In this document: positions 7,645 through 15,725 of the stretch, piece after piece
Position numbering within the stretch: the stretch's first letter is position 1
Layout of the letters: every line of letters begins with the position of its first letter
Assembly: GCA_964446945.1 (NCBI GenBank)
Contig: CAYUQO010000011.1
Span: forward strand, 1-64,000
Direction: 5' to 3'
Source of the DNA: CAIYRG01 sp964446945
Lineage (GTDB): Bacteria; Pseudomonadota; Alphaproteobacteria; Micropepsales; Micropepsaceae
Length of the DNA stretch: 64,000 nucleotides
Notes under the pieces: model-generated
The model's database searches: none
The model's input: the letters and a program-made list of their open reading frames with translations, nothing else
What the model was told of the DNA's origin: nothing
Position numbers and translations under genes: made by a program

Positions 7645-7956
7645 ATGAAAATCCGGCGGGTGATTTTGGCTGCCGCCATTCTGAATTTGCCATTGGCTGC
7701 CTGGGCGAATGGAAATCCGAAAGCGGGTCAGGAGCTTGTGATGAACTCCTGCACAACCTGCCACGCGTCACCGGCTTCGAGCGCAGCCAGCGATGCCGCG
7801 CCGCCGCTATCCTACATAGCGCGCGACCAAAAACACAATCGCGACTGGATCCACGCATGGCTGTTGAAACCGCACCGCGCGATGTCGGGGATCATGCTCT
7901 CGCGCCAGCAGATCGATGACGTGATGGCCTATCTCAGCACGCTTCCCACCGGCTGA
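7645..7956 (+). CDS. Small exported monohaem cytochrome c
   Basis: A 103-aa periplasmic class-I-type cytochrome c. It has a signal peptide (1-22, MKIRRVILAAAILNLPLAAWA), a single haem motif CTTCH at 36-40, a candidate axial Met in the AMSGIML segment (about 78-82) and a C-terminal helix DDVMAYLSTLP. It is clearly paralogous to the protein at 40173-40499; both share SRQQ-x-x-DVMAYLSTLP. It begins a run of three cytochrome genes (7645, 8019, 8403). AGAG precedes the start. I see no FNR/FixK box directly upstream, so it may be read from the nitroreductase promoter. Electron partners are unknown; no oxidase lies in the window. Confidence 0.9.
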   Translation: MKIRRVILAAAILNLPLAAWANGNPKAGQELVMNSCTTCHASPASSAASDAAPPLSYIARDQKHNRDWIHAWLLKPHRAMSGIMLSRQQIDDVMAYLSTLPTG

Positions 7957-8018
7957 ACAATCTTCGTTAGCGGGCGGTGCGGCGCCTGGGGCGCGCAGCA
8001 ATTCGTGGGAGTGACACC

Positions 8019-8384
8019 ATGCGCGTATTTCTGGCCCTGATGGCAGGGCTGATTATTGTTGCAATCAGCATGAATGCCGGTGGCAGCCGCGGCGCCGACT
8101 ATCAGCAGATCGCGGCGCTCCCGCAAGACCGGGGGAATATCGGTCAGGGGCATATGATGGCTGAGCAGGTTTGCGCCCGGTGCCATGCCGTGGAACCTGG
8201 CCAGACCCATTCCCCGAACGGCGCAGCGCCGGCGTTTCCCGATATTGCGGCCTCGCCGGGTCTGACAGCAACCGCGATCCGGGTCTGGCTCCAGACGCCG
8301 CATCCGACAATGCCAAATATCGTGCTCAATAACCAAGAAAAGGACAACATTGTCGCTTATCTACTATCCTTGAAGTCCGTATAG
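8019..8384 (+). CDS. Small exported monohaem cytochrome c
   Basis: A 121-aa exported cytochrome c with an N-terminal signal/anchor (about 1-25) and haem motif CARCH at 52-56, followed by a Pro/Asn-rich loop and a candidate Met ligand in HPTMPNI. The C-terminal helix reads DNIVAYLLSLK. It resembles the minus-strand cytochrome at 13096-13413 most closely (LNN-x-E and AYxLSLK). The ATG at 8019 follows GGGAG; the longer frame from 7977 has no ribosome site. It lies 62 nt after the first cytochrome and 18 nt before the next. Cofactor class is certain, electron partner unknown. Confidence 0.9.
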   Translation: MRVFLALMAGLIIVAISMNAGGSRGADYQQIAALPQDRGNIGQGHMMAEQVCARCHAVEPGQTHSPNGAAPAFPDIAASPGLTATAIRVWLQTPHPTMPNIVLNNQEKDNIVAYLLSLKSV

Positions 8385-8402
8385 CAGCTTACGGAAACAC
8401 CG

Positions 8403-8753
8403 GTGCAGAAGTTCAGCGCATCCTTTCTTATGGTGGCGCTGCTCCAATTCGGCGCATGTGACAGCGGTTTTGCCGCCGCTTCTGTCGAACGTGGAAAACT
8501 GTTCGTCGAGAAGAACTGTGCCAGGTGCCACGCGGTCGGGACGACCGGCAGCAGCCCATATGCGCCGGCTCCACCGTTCAGAACCCTGCATGAGAGATAT
8601 GACGTCGGCGATCTCGCGGAAGCCTTTGCGGAAGGCATTGTCGTCGCCCATCAGGGCGGTCCGCAAATGCCGCAATTCATGCTGCAACCGGATCAGATCG
8701 ACGATCTGATCGCCTATCTCAGGTCGGTGCAACCGAAACCGGCCACGCAGTAG
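8403..8753 (+). CDS. Small exported monohaem cytochrome c
   Basis: A 116-aa cytochrome c starting at GTG 8403 (CGGA upstream). Signal peptide about 1-25, haem motif CARCH at 39-43, then a loop with SSPYAPAPPF, a candidate Met ligand in GPQMPQFML, and helix DDLIAYLRSVQ. The APPFRTLHERYDVGDLAEAFAEG segment differs from the other seven cytochromes and marks a separate subtype often annotated as cytochrome c family protein in alphaproteobacteria. It is third in the 7645-8753 run. No box lies directly upstream. Confidence 0.9.
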   Translation: MQKFSASFLMVALLQFGACDSGFAAASVERGKLFVEKNCARCHAVGTTGSSPYAPAPPFRTLHERYDVGDLAEAFAEGIVVAHQGGPQMPQFMLQPDQIDDLIAYLRSVQPKPATQ

Positions 8754-8779
8754 CGGTTTATCCGCGCTTAGTCCATTGA

Positions 8780-9574
8780 ATGAGGTTCACGACAGTGGGA
8801 CGCGTCGATAATAAAGTTGCCATCGTAACCGGCGCATCGATGGGATTGGGCGAAGCTGCCGCCCGAATGCTCGCCCGTGAAGGCGCAAGAGTCGTGCTCA
8901 CCGATATCAAGGATGCCGAAGGCCATCACGCCGCCGATGCAATCACGCGCGCACGCGGAACGGCGGCTTACATGCACCACGACGTCACCAAAGAGGAGGA
9001 TTGGGAGCGGGTCATCGGCGACACCGTCAAGACCTTTGGGCACATCGATGTGCTGGTGAACAATGCCGGCGTCGGCGTCGGCAGTCCGCCGGATGAACAG
9101 ACTCTGGAACAATGGCGCTGGCTGATGTCGATCAATCTCGATGGCGTATTTCTCGGCACCAAACATACGATCCGTGCGATGAAAACACATCCGCCCGCCA
9201 CCGGCGGATCCATCATCAATCTGTCGTCGATCGAAGGACTCGTCGGCGACCCCAATTTGGGCGCCTATAACGCATCGAAAGGCGGCGTCCGGCTCTATAC
9301 CAAATCTGTTGCATTGTTCTGTGCCAAATCGGGCCTCAACATCCGGGTGAATTCCGTTCATCCCGGCTATATCTGGACGCCGATGGTGCACAATTACCTG
9401 AGTGAGCTTGGCGATGTCGAACAGGGCCGTCACGCGGTCGATGCAATGCACCCCGTGGGGCATATGGGCGAACCGGACGACATCGCTTATGGCGTTCTTT
9501 ACCTCGCCTCGGATGAATCAAAATTCGTCACCGGCGCCGAACTCGTGATTGATGGCGGTTACACCGCACAATAG
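8780..9574 (+). CDS. Short-chain dehydrogenase/reductase (SDR)
   Basis: A 264-aa classical SDR, an NAD(P)-dependent oxidoreductase with Rossmann fold. Motifs: TGASMGLG at 17-24, NNAG at 94-97, catalytic Ser149/150, Tyr163 and Lys167 in YNASK, and a C-terminal ASDESKFVTGAELVIDGGY typical of the classical subfamily. An acidic residue ends beta-2 (VVLTDIKD), favouring NAD over NADP. The substrate is not deducible. ATG 8780 has no ribosome site, whereas the in-frame GTG at 8795 has GAGG about 9 nt upstream and would give the more usual short N-terminus, so the true start may be 8795. It follows the three cytochrome genes on the same strand. Confidence 0.88.
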   Translation: MRFTTVGRVDNKVAIVTGASMGLGEAAARMLAREGARVVLTDIKDAEGHHAADAITRARGTAAYMHHDVTKEEDWERVIGDTVKTFGHIDVLVNNAGVGVGSPPDEQTLEQWRWLMSINLDGVFLGTKHTIRAMKTHPPATGGSIINLSSIEGLVGDPNLGAYNASKGGVRLYTKSVALFCAKSGLNIRVNSVHPGYIWTPMVHNYLSELGDVEQGRHAVDAMHPVGHMGEPDDIAYGVLYLASDESKFVTGAELVIDGGYTAQ

Positions 9575-9582
9575 CTTCTTGG

Positions 9583-9598
9583 GGAGCGGCCGCGCTCC
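9583..9598 (+). terminator. Possible hairpin after the SDR gene
   Basis: A 6-bp perfect stem (GGAGCG / CGCTCC) with a 4-nt loop lies 9 nt after the SDR stop. No T-tract follows, so it is a weak candidate. Confidence 0.3.
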
Positions 9599-9690
9599 TG
9601 TCGATGGATGATCTGCACGATCACGGCAATGAGGCTTGACTGATTGTACCCTTGCTGTGTGGAGCGTGCGGGACTGGCTGCGGCTTCCGT

Positions 9691-9704
9691 TTGATCTGAA
9701 TCAA
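9691..9704 (+). promoter_or_regulatory. FNR/FixK box upstream of membrane protein gene
   Basis: TTGATCTGAATCAA, a perfect inverted repeat. Centre 9697.5 is 66.5 nt upstream of the ATG at 9764; a TATAAA at 9727-9732 fits a -10 element for a start near 9739. Confidence 0.85.
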
Positions 9705-9763
9705 GCAAGGGACGATCTGCACGCGCTATAAATAATTGAATGCGCCAAAATCAGGAGCGTGAG

Positions 9764-10246
9764 ATGGCAGACCAGGCACCGAAGGATCCGATTGGTTTTC
9801 TCGACTATTACCTGGTGACGAAAGCGCCAGTTCAGCTCCCGCAAAATGCAAAGGAGGCGATTGTCAAATATGGGCCCTGGATCGCCGTGGCATTTCTCGT
9901 TCTGCTTCTTCCCGCGGTTCTGCTTGTCCTGGGCATCGGTGCATGGACAATGCCGTTCGGGTTTTTCGGGCCGGCATATGCCGCGCAGTTCGGCTATCTC
10001 ACGATCCTCGCCATCGTGCAGTTCGGGTTGTTGATTGCAGCCCTGCCGGGTTTGTTCGCACGCAGGATGACGGGGTGGCGGCTGGCCTTCTACTCGCGCC
10101 TCGTCAGTATAGCGACTTCGCTGCTGTCCGGTCTGATCGTGAATGCGATTGTCAGTGGACTGATTAGCCTTTATATTCTGTTCCAGGTGCGGTCGCTATA
10201 CGAAGAAAAGCCGGCAGAAATGCACCATCACGTCCCAACCACCTGA
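9764..10246 (+). CDS. Four-helix inner-membrane protein of unknown function
   Basis: A 160-aa integral membrane protein. After about 35 cytoplasmic residues there are four hydrophobic segments: about 38-60 (PWIAVAFLVLLLPAVLLVLGIG), 65-95, 98-115 and 125-150. The C-terminus is polar and His-rich. I recognise no family; small four-helix proteins of this kind appear in hypoxia regulons without assigned function. AGGAG lies 6 nt before ATG 9764, and a perfect FNR/FixK box lies 66.5 nt upstream, which excludes the earlier ATG at 9740 because it would fall at the predicted transcription start. Confidence 0.75.
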   Translation: MADQAPKDPIGFLDYYLVTKAPVQLPQNAKEAIVKYGPWIAVAFLVLLLPAVLLVLGIGAWTMPFGFFGPAYAAQFGYLTILAIVQFGLLIAALPGLFARRMTGWRLAFYSRLVSIATSLLSGLIVNAIVSGLISLYILFQVRSLYEEKPAEMHHHVPTT

Positions 10247-10356
10247 AACCGGTTCGCAATTTCATTCGCACAGCGAAGCTCACGTTCTTGTGTGCTGCCA
10301 TTGAGTGAGAAGCAGCTCGGCCCCATATCACAGCCCAGTGAAGAGGGAGCTATTGC

Positions 10357-11070
10357 ATGAACCCGAACAGGCAGAAAGTGGCGTTGGTGCTCGGATTGGC
10401 CGCCGGACTTGCTATCGGCGCCAGCCCGGCATGCGCAGACGCGTACAGGCTTGATTACAACGTTTCCCATTCGCAATACGGCAATATCGGGACCTACAGC
10501 AACACGATCGATAGCGACGGACAAAATACCACCGTCGTAACCCGGTCAAACATTGCGGTACGTCTGATGGGAGGAATTGTCACCGCTTACCGCCAGAGCG
10601 CGGACCGCATCGAAAAATGGATCGGAGATCGACTGGTCTCCTTGCAGGCAGCAACAAGCATAAACGGCAAGAAATCCGAAGTTAATGGTGCTGCGGAAGG
10701 TGATCACTTCCAGATCAAAACGGCGAAGGGCAGCGCCGAAGAACCCGCGCTGGTAAGACTGGCAAATCCCTGGTCATCCAGGTTGATGAATGGTGACACG
10801 ATCATCACGCCCGATGATGGTACGACCAATAAAGTACATATCACTCCGGGCCAGGACACCGTCGTGAAGATTGCCGACGCGGATGTTCCCGCGAAACCGT
10901 ACGACATCGACCTCGTCGGTACCAAAAAACACTATCACGTCTGGTTCGATAATTCGGGTACGCCGGTCATGTTCAATATGACCGACGACAGTGGCATCGT
11001 GACTTTCACTCTCAGCTCGAAAACATCCGTGTCCCCGCAAGCCGCCGAAGCGGCGCCATCCGCGCAATGA
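10357..11070 (+). CDS. Exported protein, DUF6134-like
   Basis: A 237-aa periplasmic protein with a clear signal peptide (MNPNRQKVALVLGLAAGLAIGASPACA, cleavage near 27). The mature part is rich in beta strands and turns: YRLDYNVSHSQYGNIGTYSNTI, then RLMGGIVTAYRQSADRIEKWIGDRLVSLQA. This pattern resembles the DUF6134 family of exported alphaproteobacterial proteins, but I assign it from memory only. The C-terminus is Ala/Ser rich and probably disordered. GAGGGAG precedes the start. No clear FNR/FixK box lies in the 110 nt upstream, so it may be read from the 9764 promoter. A strong hairpin follows. Confidence 0.7.
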   Translation: MNPNRQKVALVLGLAAGLAIGASPACADAYRLDYNVSHSQYGNIGTYSNTIDSDGQNTTVVTRSNIAVRLMGGIVTAYRQSADRIEKWIGDRLVSLQAATSINGKKSEVNGAAEGDHFQIKTAKGSAEEPALVRLANPWSSRLMNGDTIITPDDGTTNKVHITPGQDTVVKIADADVPAKPYDIDLVGTKKHYHVWFDNSGTPVMFNMTDDSGIVTFTLSSKTSVSPQAAEAAPSAQ

Positions 11071-11079
11071 ACGCAGCTC

Positions 11080-11107
11080 CCCGGCCGCCGGTTTTTCGGC
11101 GGCCGGG
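11080..11107 (+). terminator. Strong hairpin after 10357-11070
   Basis: An 11-bp perfect stem (CCCGGCCGCCG / CGGCGGCCGGG) with a 6-nt T-rich loop. No T-tract follows, but its strength and position just after the stop suggest transcription termination or 3' end protection. Confidence 0.55.
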
Positions 11108-11275
11108 TGAAGCCTGCGAGGAATATCGCTAAGAATTCTGCTTCGGTCCGGGCGCTTTGACGAGCGGCAGCCGCCGCTTTGCTCGCCGCGGTTCGCCTGC
11201 TGGACCGTTGCTAGCACGATCGCGAATTGCGGATGCGCTCAAAATTTTCAACGGAATTCAATTTTCCCTCCGGTT

Positions 11276-11289
11276 CTGATTCAGATCAA
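11276..11289 (+). promoter_or_regulatory. FNR/FixK-like box upstream of the DUF992 gene
   Basis: CTGATTCAGATCAA, one mismatch. Its centre is 131 nt from ATG 11414, longer than usual here, implying a leader near 90 nt or another start. Confidence 0.6.
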
Positions 11290-11413
11290 AGTGCCGGCCC
11301 CTCAGCCGTGCAAACCTCCACTACCAGCGAGCGATGGGCGACCGCCCTAGCAGATCGCTGCCAGGTATGAATGCGCGCATCTCAAAAGCGCTTTGACAGA
11401 AGGGGTTTTCAAC

Positions 11414-11905
11414 ATGTTGAGGAAGATGTGTCTCGGGATCGCCGCCGCGACTCTGGCGGCGGGCATCGCCGCGGTTCCCGCAAGTGCGGACGAAGGAAAG
11501 AGTGGTGTAAAGATCGGCGTGATCACGTGCAATGTCTCCAGCGGCTGGGGCTTTATCTTCGGCTCTACCCGTGATCTGAAATGCACATATGAACAGGCTC
11601 CTGGCATCACCGAGCGGTATACCGGCCGTATCAACAAGTTCGGAATGGACATTGGCTACCAGTCCGGCGGCATCATTGCGTGGGCGGTGGTCGCCCCGAC
11701 GTCCGATATCGGCAAAGGCTCGCTCGCTGGCGATTACGGCGGCGTCACCGCGAGCGCCACTGTCGGTATCGGTGTCGGCGCCAATGCGCTTGTGGGCGGC
11801 TTCAAAAAGTCGATGACACTTCAGCCGGTGAGCGTTGAGGGAAATACCGGCCTCAACGCCGCTGCCGGCATCGCCCAGGTTAAACTCGACTACGTGCCTG
11901 GATAG
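11414..11905 (+). CDS. DUF992 family exported protein
   Basis: A 163-aa periplasmic protein. Signal peptide about 1-25 (ending PASA). The mature sequence follows the DUF992 pattern well: VKIGVITCNVSSGWGFIFGS, CTYE, YTGRINKFGMDIGYQSGG, WAVVAPT, GVTASATVGIGVGANALVGG and LQPVSVEGNTGLN. DUF992 proteins are a mainly alphaproteobacterial exported family without known activity. The two cysteines could form a disulfide. ATG 11414 has AAGGGG upstream; the frame is open from 11393. An FNR/FixK-like box lies further upstream (11276-11289) and a rho-independent terminator follows. Confidence 0.88.
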   Translation: MLRKMCLGIAAATLAAGIAAVPASADEGKSGVKIGVITCNVSSGWGFIFGSTRDLKCTYEQAPGITERYTGRINKFGMDIGYQSGGIIAWAVVAPTSDIGKGSLAGDYGGVTASATVGIGVGANALVGGFKKSMTLQPVSVEGNTGLNAAAGIAQVKLDYVPG

Positions 11906-11932
11906 CGAAGCCGCCACCGAGAAGCGGATCGC

Positions 11933-11971
11933 GCGAGCCTCGCCGCATTGCGGCGGGGCTCGCATCGTTTT
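11933..11971 (+). terminator. Rho-independent terminator after the DUF992 gene
   Basis: A 14-bp stem with one G.T wobble (GCGAGCCTCGCCGC / GCGGCGGGGCTCGC), 3-nt loop and a following ATCGTTTT tract. Confidence 0.75.
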
Positions 11972-11998
11972 GAGCGCGAATAACTCGTCAACACCCGC

Positions 11999-12012
11999 TT
12001 GATCGAAATCAA
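11999..12012 (+). promoter_or_regulatory. FNR/FixK box upstream of the CsgG-like gene
   Basis: TTGATCGAAATCAA, a perfect outer palindrome. Centre 12005.5 is 65.5 nt upstream of ATG 12071; CATAAT at 12033-12038 fits a -10 element. Confidence 0.85.
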
Positions 12013-12070
12013 TGCGAGCACAAGCGCCGGGGCATAATTTCCAAGCATTCACTCAGCCTCGGGGACAATC

Positions 12071-13015
12071 ATGCGAACACCAACCTGTACCGCCTTGCTG
12101 GGAGCGGCTCTCGCCCTTGTCGCGACAGATTCAATGGCCGCGACAGCGCAAGAGCGAATGCAACGGAAGCAATCCGAAATCCCGCACTGCGCACAGCCGC
12201 TGGGCAACTTGGCCGTTGAAGAGCCCGGACGCAATTGGTGGAGCGAACTTCAGCTCGGTTCACCCGAAGCATTAATCAAGGTGTTCGTGCAACAGTCCGG
12301 CTGTTTCTCGCTGGTTGATCGCGGCGCCGGTCTTGCCGCGGCACAGCGGGAACGGGCGCTCGCGGCGGGCGGCGGCCTGCAACAGGGGTCCAATGTCGGC
12401 GGCGGCCAGATCATCGCAGCCGATTATGTGCTGGTCCCGGATATTGTTTCGCAAAATGCCAGAGCGAGCGGGGGCAATATCGGCGGGGCTTTGGGTGGCT
12501 TGTTGGGAGGACCACTTGGCGGAATTGTCGGAGGGCTGAACATCAATTCGTCAACGGCAGACGTCACTCTTGCGATCACAAATGTGCGGACAACGCAGGT
12601 GATGGCGACGATAGATGGTCATGCGAAGAAAACCGATGTTGGCTTTGGCGTCGGCGGCGGCATTTTCGCTTATGGCGGTTTCGGCGCCGCGGGCGCGACA
12701 GGATATAACAACACCGAAATTGGCAAAGTGATCACGCTCGCGTACCTGGATGCTTACACGAAACTGGTCGATCAGTTGGGCGGATTACCCGCACCTGGCG
12801 GCGCATCTGTCGCCGCGGGGCAGCAGATGGTTGTGGCAACAAAGGCGACTTATATGTTCTCCCAGCCTTCAACCCAGAGCCAGGTGGTTCGGCCAATCGA
12901 TACCGGGATGCGGCTTTATCCCACAGGAAATAAGAATGGTTTGATGTGGGAAGTGAAGGACGAACTCGGCAATCAGGGTTGGGTGTCGTCAATCATGTTC
13001 GAATTGGCAAAATAA
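12071..13015 (+). CDS. CsgG-family exported protein with C-terminal SH3 domain
   Basis: A 314-aa exported protein. Signal peptide about 1-23. Residues about 40-240 follow the CsgG/curli-transport fold (VFVQQSGCFSLVDRGAGLAAAQRER, ADYVLVPDIV, then a Gly-rich stretch GGALGGLLGGPLGGIVGGL, and TADVTLAITNVRTTQVMATIDGHAKKTD). The last 65 residues look like a bacterial SH3 domain (MFSQPSTQSQVVRPIDTGMRL, then WEVKDELGNQGWVSS). No lipobox Cys follows the signal, unlike classical CsgG, and there are no curli subunit genes nearby, so a secretion role is doubtful and an envelope or wall-binding role more likely. An FNR/FixK box lies 65.5 nt before the start. Confidence 0.82.
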   Translation: MRTPTCTALLGAALALVATDSMAATAQERMQRKQSEIPHCAQPLGNLAVEEPGRNWWSELQLGSPEALIKVFVQQSGCFSLVDRGAGLAAAQRERALAAGGGLQQGSNVGGGQIIAADYVLVPDIVSQNARASGGNIGGALGGLLGGPLGGIVGGLNINSSTADVTLAITNVRTTQVMATIDGHAKKTDVGFGVGGGIFAYGGFGAAGATGYNNTEIGKVITLAYLDAYTKLVDQLGGLPAPGGASVAAGQQMVVATKATYMFSQPSTQSQVVRPIDTGMRLYPTGNKNGLMWEVKDELGNQGWVSSIMFELAK

Positions 13016-13095
13016 TTCCCCGCCTGGATCTGTCCCAGCACGCAGCTGCAAAGTCCCACGCGGGAGTGCCAAACTTATCTTGTACATGCCGGACG

Positions 13096-13413
13096 CTATT
13101 TGAGACTGAGGATATATGCGGCGACATCCTCGATCTCCTCATTGTTCAGCGATAGATTTGGCATCTCGCGATGTGAGGTGCGCAGTGCCACTCTGATGTC
13201 CATGGCATTGATGCCACGTGTATTCGCCAGCGACGCGAAAGTGGGTGCCTGCCCATTGCGCGACCGCAGGCCATTCTTACCGACTGCGTGACATTCCGCA
13301 CAGGTCATCTGTGCCAACAGCCGGCCCCGGCTGACATCGCCCGTCTCCTGACCAACGGCAGCCATCGTGAAACCCAGCAGAACAACTGCGGCCGCAATCG
13401 CTTTATGGCTCAT
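13096..13413 (-). CDS. Small exported monohaem cytochrome c
   Basis: A 105-aa periplasmic cytochrome c: signal peptide 1-22, haem motif CAECH at 38-42, candidate Met ligand in REMPNLSL and C-terminal helix IEDVAAYILSLK. It is close to the cytochrome at 8019-8384. GGGAG lies 6 nt before the ATG at 13413; a TTG at 13419 is the only alternative. It is 12 nt downstream of the MFS transporter gene and so is probably in one transcript with it, under the FNR/FixK box at 14782. Confidence 0.9.
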   Translation of the reverse strand: MSHKAIAAAVVLLGFTMAAVGQETGDVSRGRLLAQMTCAECHAVGKNGLRSRNGQAPTFASLANTRGINAMDIRVALRTSHREMPNLSLNNEEIEDVAAYILSLK

Positions 13414-13425
13414 ATTCAACTCCCT

Positions 13426-14748
13426 TCAGGTTCCGTCCTGCAGTGCTGTGCCATCGGGCGTTGCGGTCAGATTTGGCGGGACAAGCCGGAGGGCTGGAAG
13501 AATCAACGCGTAGACCACCGTAATGGCAACCACGCAGATGTCGAAGTTCTGGTAGCGCTCGTAAAGAACGGTTCCGAGCAGGTCGCCAAAGCGCGAAACC
13601 ACGTAGAGCATGCTTCCGGCCATCATCAGAATGGTTCCCTGGAGGCCCTTCGGGCACGATCGGATCAGCAGATCGATATACGCGGCACTGGCAATCCCTC
13701 CGGTAAGGCCGATAGGTATTGCCGCGATCAACGCGCCGGACACGGAATGGATGAAGACCAGCGGCACCATTTGCGGCACAGCGATAATCGTGCCCCAGAA
13801 CAGCAGCCGGCGCAGTGCATATTTGCGGCACAGAATCCCGAACGTAATGAATGTCGGGAAATATGAGATGGTGAAAATGGCATTCCACTCGCCCCATTGC
13901 GCATCGCTGGCGTGAAGACTGTTCTGAAGGTAGAACTGCAGCGGCGTCTGGTAACCTGGCGCAAAATTCCACAGCAAATAAATCAACAGTGCCGGATAAA
14001 TCGGCGAATGCGTGATGAGGCGCTTCAGCGTGGTCGCAACTGGCTCTGCCGCCGTTTGATCTCCTGTTCCGTTACCGTTCGCGTAGACACTCGCGGGTTT
14101 CCAGGCGCCATAGGCCGCCACCGCCAACATGATCGCGGCGCCAATTAGAAATAAAATTCGCACCGCCTCGTCCGCGCTCTTCATTTCCAGCAACCCGCTT
14201 AATGCGCCACCCACGAGATAGGCTGCGAGAAGCGGCACGGAGCCGAACATCTTCCACGCCACGCTGATCTGGCCCCACATCAGCCGCTTTTGACCGATGG
14301 TTGCCGTCAAACCGACCTGCGCGCTCGATACAAAGAGAAACGCAGTCGTCAGCAATACGGACGCGACCAGCAAAGTGAAGTATTGCAGCGGCGCGAATGC
14401 ATAAAAAAGATAGATGCCGGCGCAAATCGTTCCGAACAGGACCAGAAAGCCGCGATCCTTCATGCCGAACGGATTCCAGATGTCGCGTGCAAAACCGAAC
14501 AGGAAAGACAGGTAAAGCGGAATGCCCGCGACGAGGCGGAAGCGCGCGACCTCAGATGCACTCAAATGCATTTTGTTTTTCAGCATGAAGCTGATCGGAA
14601 CATCGATCAGTCCGCTGAAAGGCGCCCCGAAACCGAGCAGCATCACAAGTGCGCCGATATAGCCGATGACCATCCACCGCCTGTACCGCGGCAGAAATCC
14701 GTGTGCCGGGGCAGCACGCGGCGCAGTTTGAATCACATCAATCGCCAT
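13426..14748 (-). CDS. Major-facilitator-type transporter
   Basis: A 440-aa inner-membrane protein with about 12 hydrophobic helices. Elements such as LVAGIPLYLSFLFGFARDIWNPFGMKDRGFLVLFG, the central loop after ANGNGTGDQ, and LLIYLLWNFAPGYQTPLQFYLQN resemble the BT1/folate-biopterin branch of the MFS as well as general MFS proteins. The substrate cannot be deduced. I chose the ATG at 14748 (AAAAGG upstream); the frame is open to 14826 but overlaps the FNR/FixK box at 14782-14795. With activation at -41.5 the message would begin at 14747, so it is nearly leaderless or starts at a later Met such as 14673. The cytochrome gene at 13096 follows. Confidence 0.85.
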   Translation of the reverse strand: MAIDVIQTAPRAAPAHGFLPRYRRWMVIGYIGALVMLLGFGAPFSGLIDVPISFMLKNKMHLSASEVARFRLVAGIPLYLSFLFGFARDIWNPFGMKDRGFLVLFGTICAGIYLFYAFAPLQYFTLLVASVLLTTAFLFVSSAQVGLTATIGQKRLMWGQISVAWKMFGSVPLLAAYLVGGALSGLLEMKSADEAVRILFLIGAAIMLAVAAYGAWKPASVYANGNGTGDQTAAEPVATTLKRLITHSPIYPALLIYLLWNFAPGYQTPLQFYLQNSLHASDAQWGEWNAIFTISYFPTFITFGILCRKYALRRLLFWGTIIAVPQMVPLVFIHSVSGALIAAIPIGLTGGIASAAYIDLLIRSCPKGLQGTILMMAGSMLYVVSRFGDLLGTVLYERYQNFDICVVAITVVYALILPALRLVPPNLTATPDGTALQDGT

Positions 14749-14781
14749 GCGCCTTTTCAACAGGCTTTGCAGTATCTGGCC

Positions 14782-14795
14782 TTGACTTGCGTCAA
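14782..14795 (-). promoter_or_regulatory. FNR/FixK box upstream of the MFS-cytochrome pair
   Basis: TTGACTTGCGTCAA, a perfect outer palindrome. Its centre is only 40.5 nt from ATG 14748, closer than in other genes of the window. Confidence 0.7.
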
Positions 14796-14841
14796 TCCGG
14801 CCGATCACGTGATCTGCTGTCCGCACTGCATACCCACCAGC

Positions 14842-15570
14842 TCAGAATTCCGGCAGATCTTCGGTTTTTCCGGACTCCTCACGGATTTCGTGGTTGCGCG
14901 ACTGGATAAAGGCATCCCGGATCCTGGAGTAGGAGTCGGCCGACAATCGCCGTACCTCATCCCAGATCTCCAGGTTGCGTTCGCGCCGATCCAGCACCTT
15001 GAAGCCGACATCTCCGGACAACGCGAAATAGCGTCCCGGCGCGGTTAAGGCGATCAATGGATTGAATAACAAGTCGATCGTCGAACCGGCAAAATCGCGC
15101 ACATTGGTCGGACCAAACAAAATCATGAAGAGATATGGACCGGGACCGACGCCGTATTCCGCCAGCGTCTTGCCGAAGTCATCCGAATGCGGTTCGAAGC
15201 CCATTGTCTTCGCCACATCGAACAATCCGACAATTCCCAGTCTCGTATTGATTACCAGCCGCATGAGAGCCGTACCGGCCGGATCAACCTGCCCCCGCAA
15301 TACGTCATTGGCGAATATTCCCGGGGTATCGAGGTTCTCAAGGACATTTTGCAACGAGATCCGGACCGACTCAGGCACAACATCGCGATACGTCTCGGCG
15401 GCGGGACGAAGCGCATTGCGGTCCAGGAAAAGAAACGTATCGAAGCTGCTCCTGTTATACTCTTCCCACGGATCGTCCGGATTGCTGATGTTCATTGATG
15501 TTGCGCAGCCGGCGACCAGCAGTGCGCACAGCAGAAGCAAGCACGCTGCCCTCAGGTGCCGGACCATCAT
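14842..15570 (-). CDS. mlaA: MlaA/VacJ-family outer-membrane lipoprotein
   Basis: A 242-aa lipoprotein that in Gram-negative bacteria removes mislocalised phospholipids from the outer leaflet of the outer membrane and passes them to periplasmic MlaC. Lipobox LVAGC with Cys22; then DPWEEYNRSSFDTFLFLDR and NVLENLDTPGIFANDVLRGQ, LINTRLGIVGLFDVAKTMG and GVGPGPYLFMILFGPTNVRDF, all typical MlaA segments. The acidic C-terminal tail is short. An FNR/FixK box at 15656-15669, shared with the divergent lipoprotein gene, lies 92 nt upstream. An MlaC-like gene lies at 21837-22472; the MlaFEDB transporter is not in the window. Confidence 0.92.
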   Translation of the reverse strand: MMVRHLRAACLLLLCALLVAGCATSMNISNPDDPWEEYNRSSFDTFLFLDRNALRPAAETYRDVVPESVRISLQNVLENLDTPGIFANDVLRGQVDPAGTALMRLVINTRLGIVGLFDVAKTMGFEPHSDDFGKTLAEYGVGPGPYLFMILFGPTNVRDFAGSTIDLLFNPLIALTAPGRYFALSGDVGFKVLDRRERNLEIWDEVRRLSADSYSRIRDAFIQSRNHEIREESGKTEDLPEF

Positions 15571-15655
15571 TTCTGCCGGCTCAAATTGCGTCGAGCGAGC
15601 GCTACGCCCATTTTCGCCCAGAAATATTGGCTTCTATCAAGTCACCCCACCATCT

Positions 15656-15669
15656 TTGACAGAGGTCAA
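15656..15669. promoter_or_regulatory. FNR/FixK box, divergent (mlaA / small lipoprotein)
   Basis: TTGACAGAGGTCAA. Centre 15662.5 is 63.5 nt from ATG 15726 and 92.5 nt from the mlaA start. Confidence 0.75.
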
Positions 15670-15725
15670 TGAGTAACCACGTTTTTCGCAATAGGTTGTC
15701 CGTCGAGGCTGCAGAGCGCAATGCA

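Noticed and set aside
12071..13015. Curli secretion system
   Set aside because: No csgA, csgB, csgE or csgF-like genes, and the CsgG-like protein lacks a lipobox cysteine.
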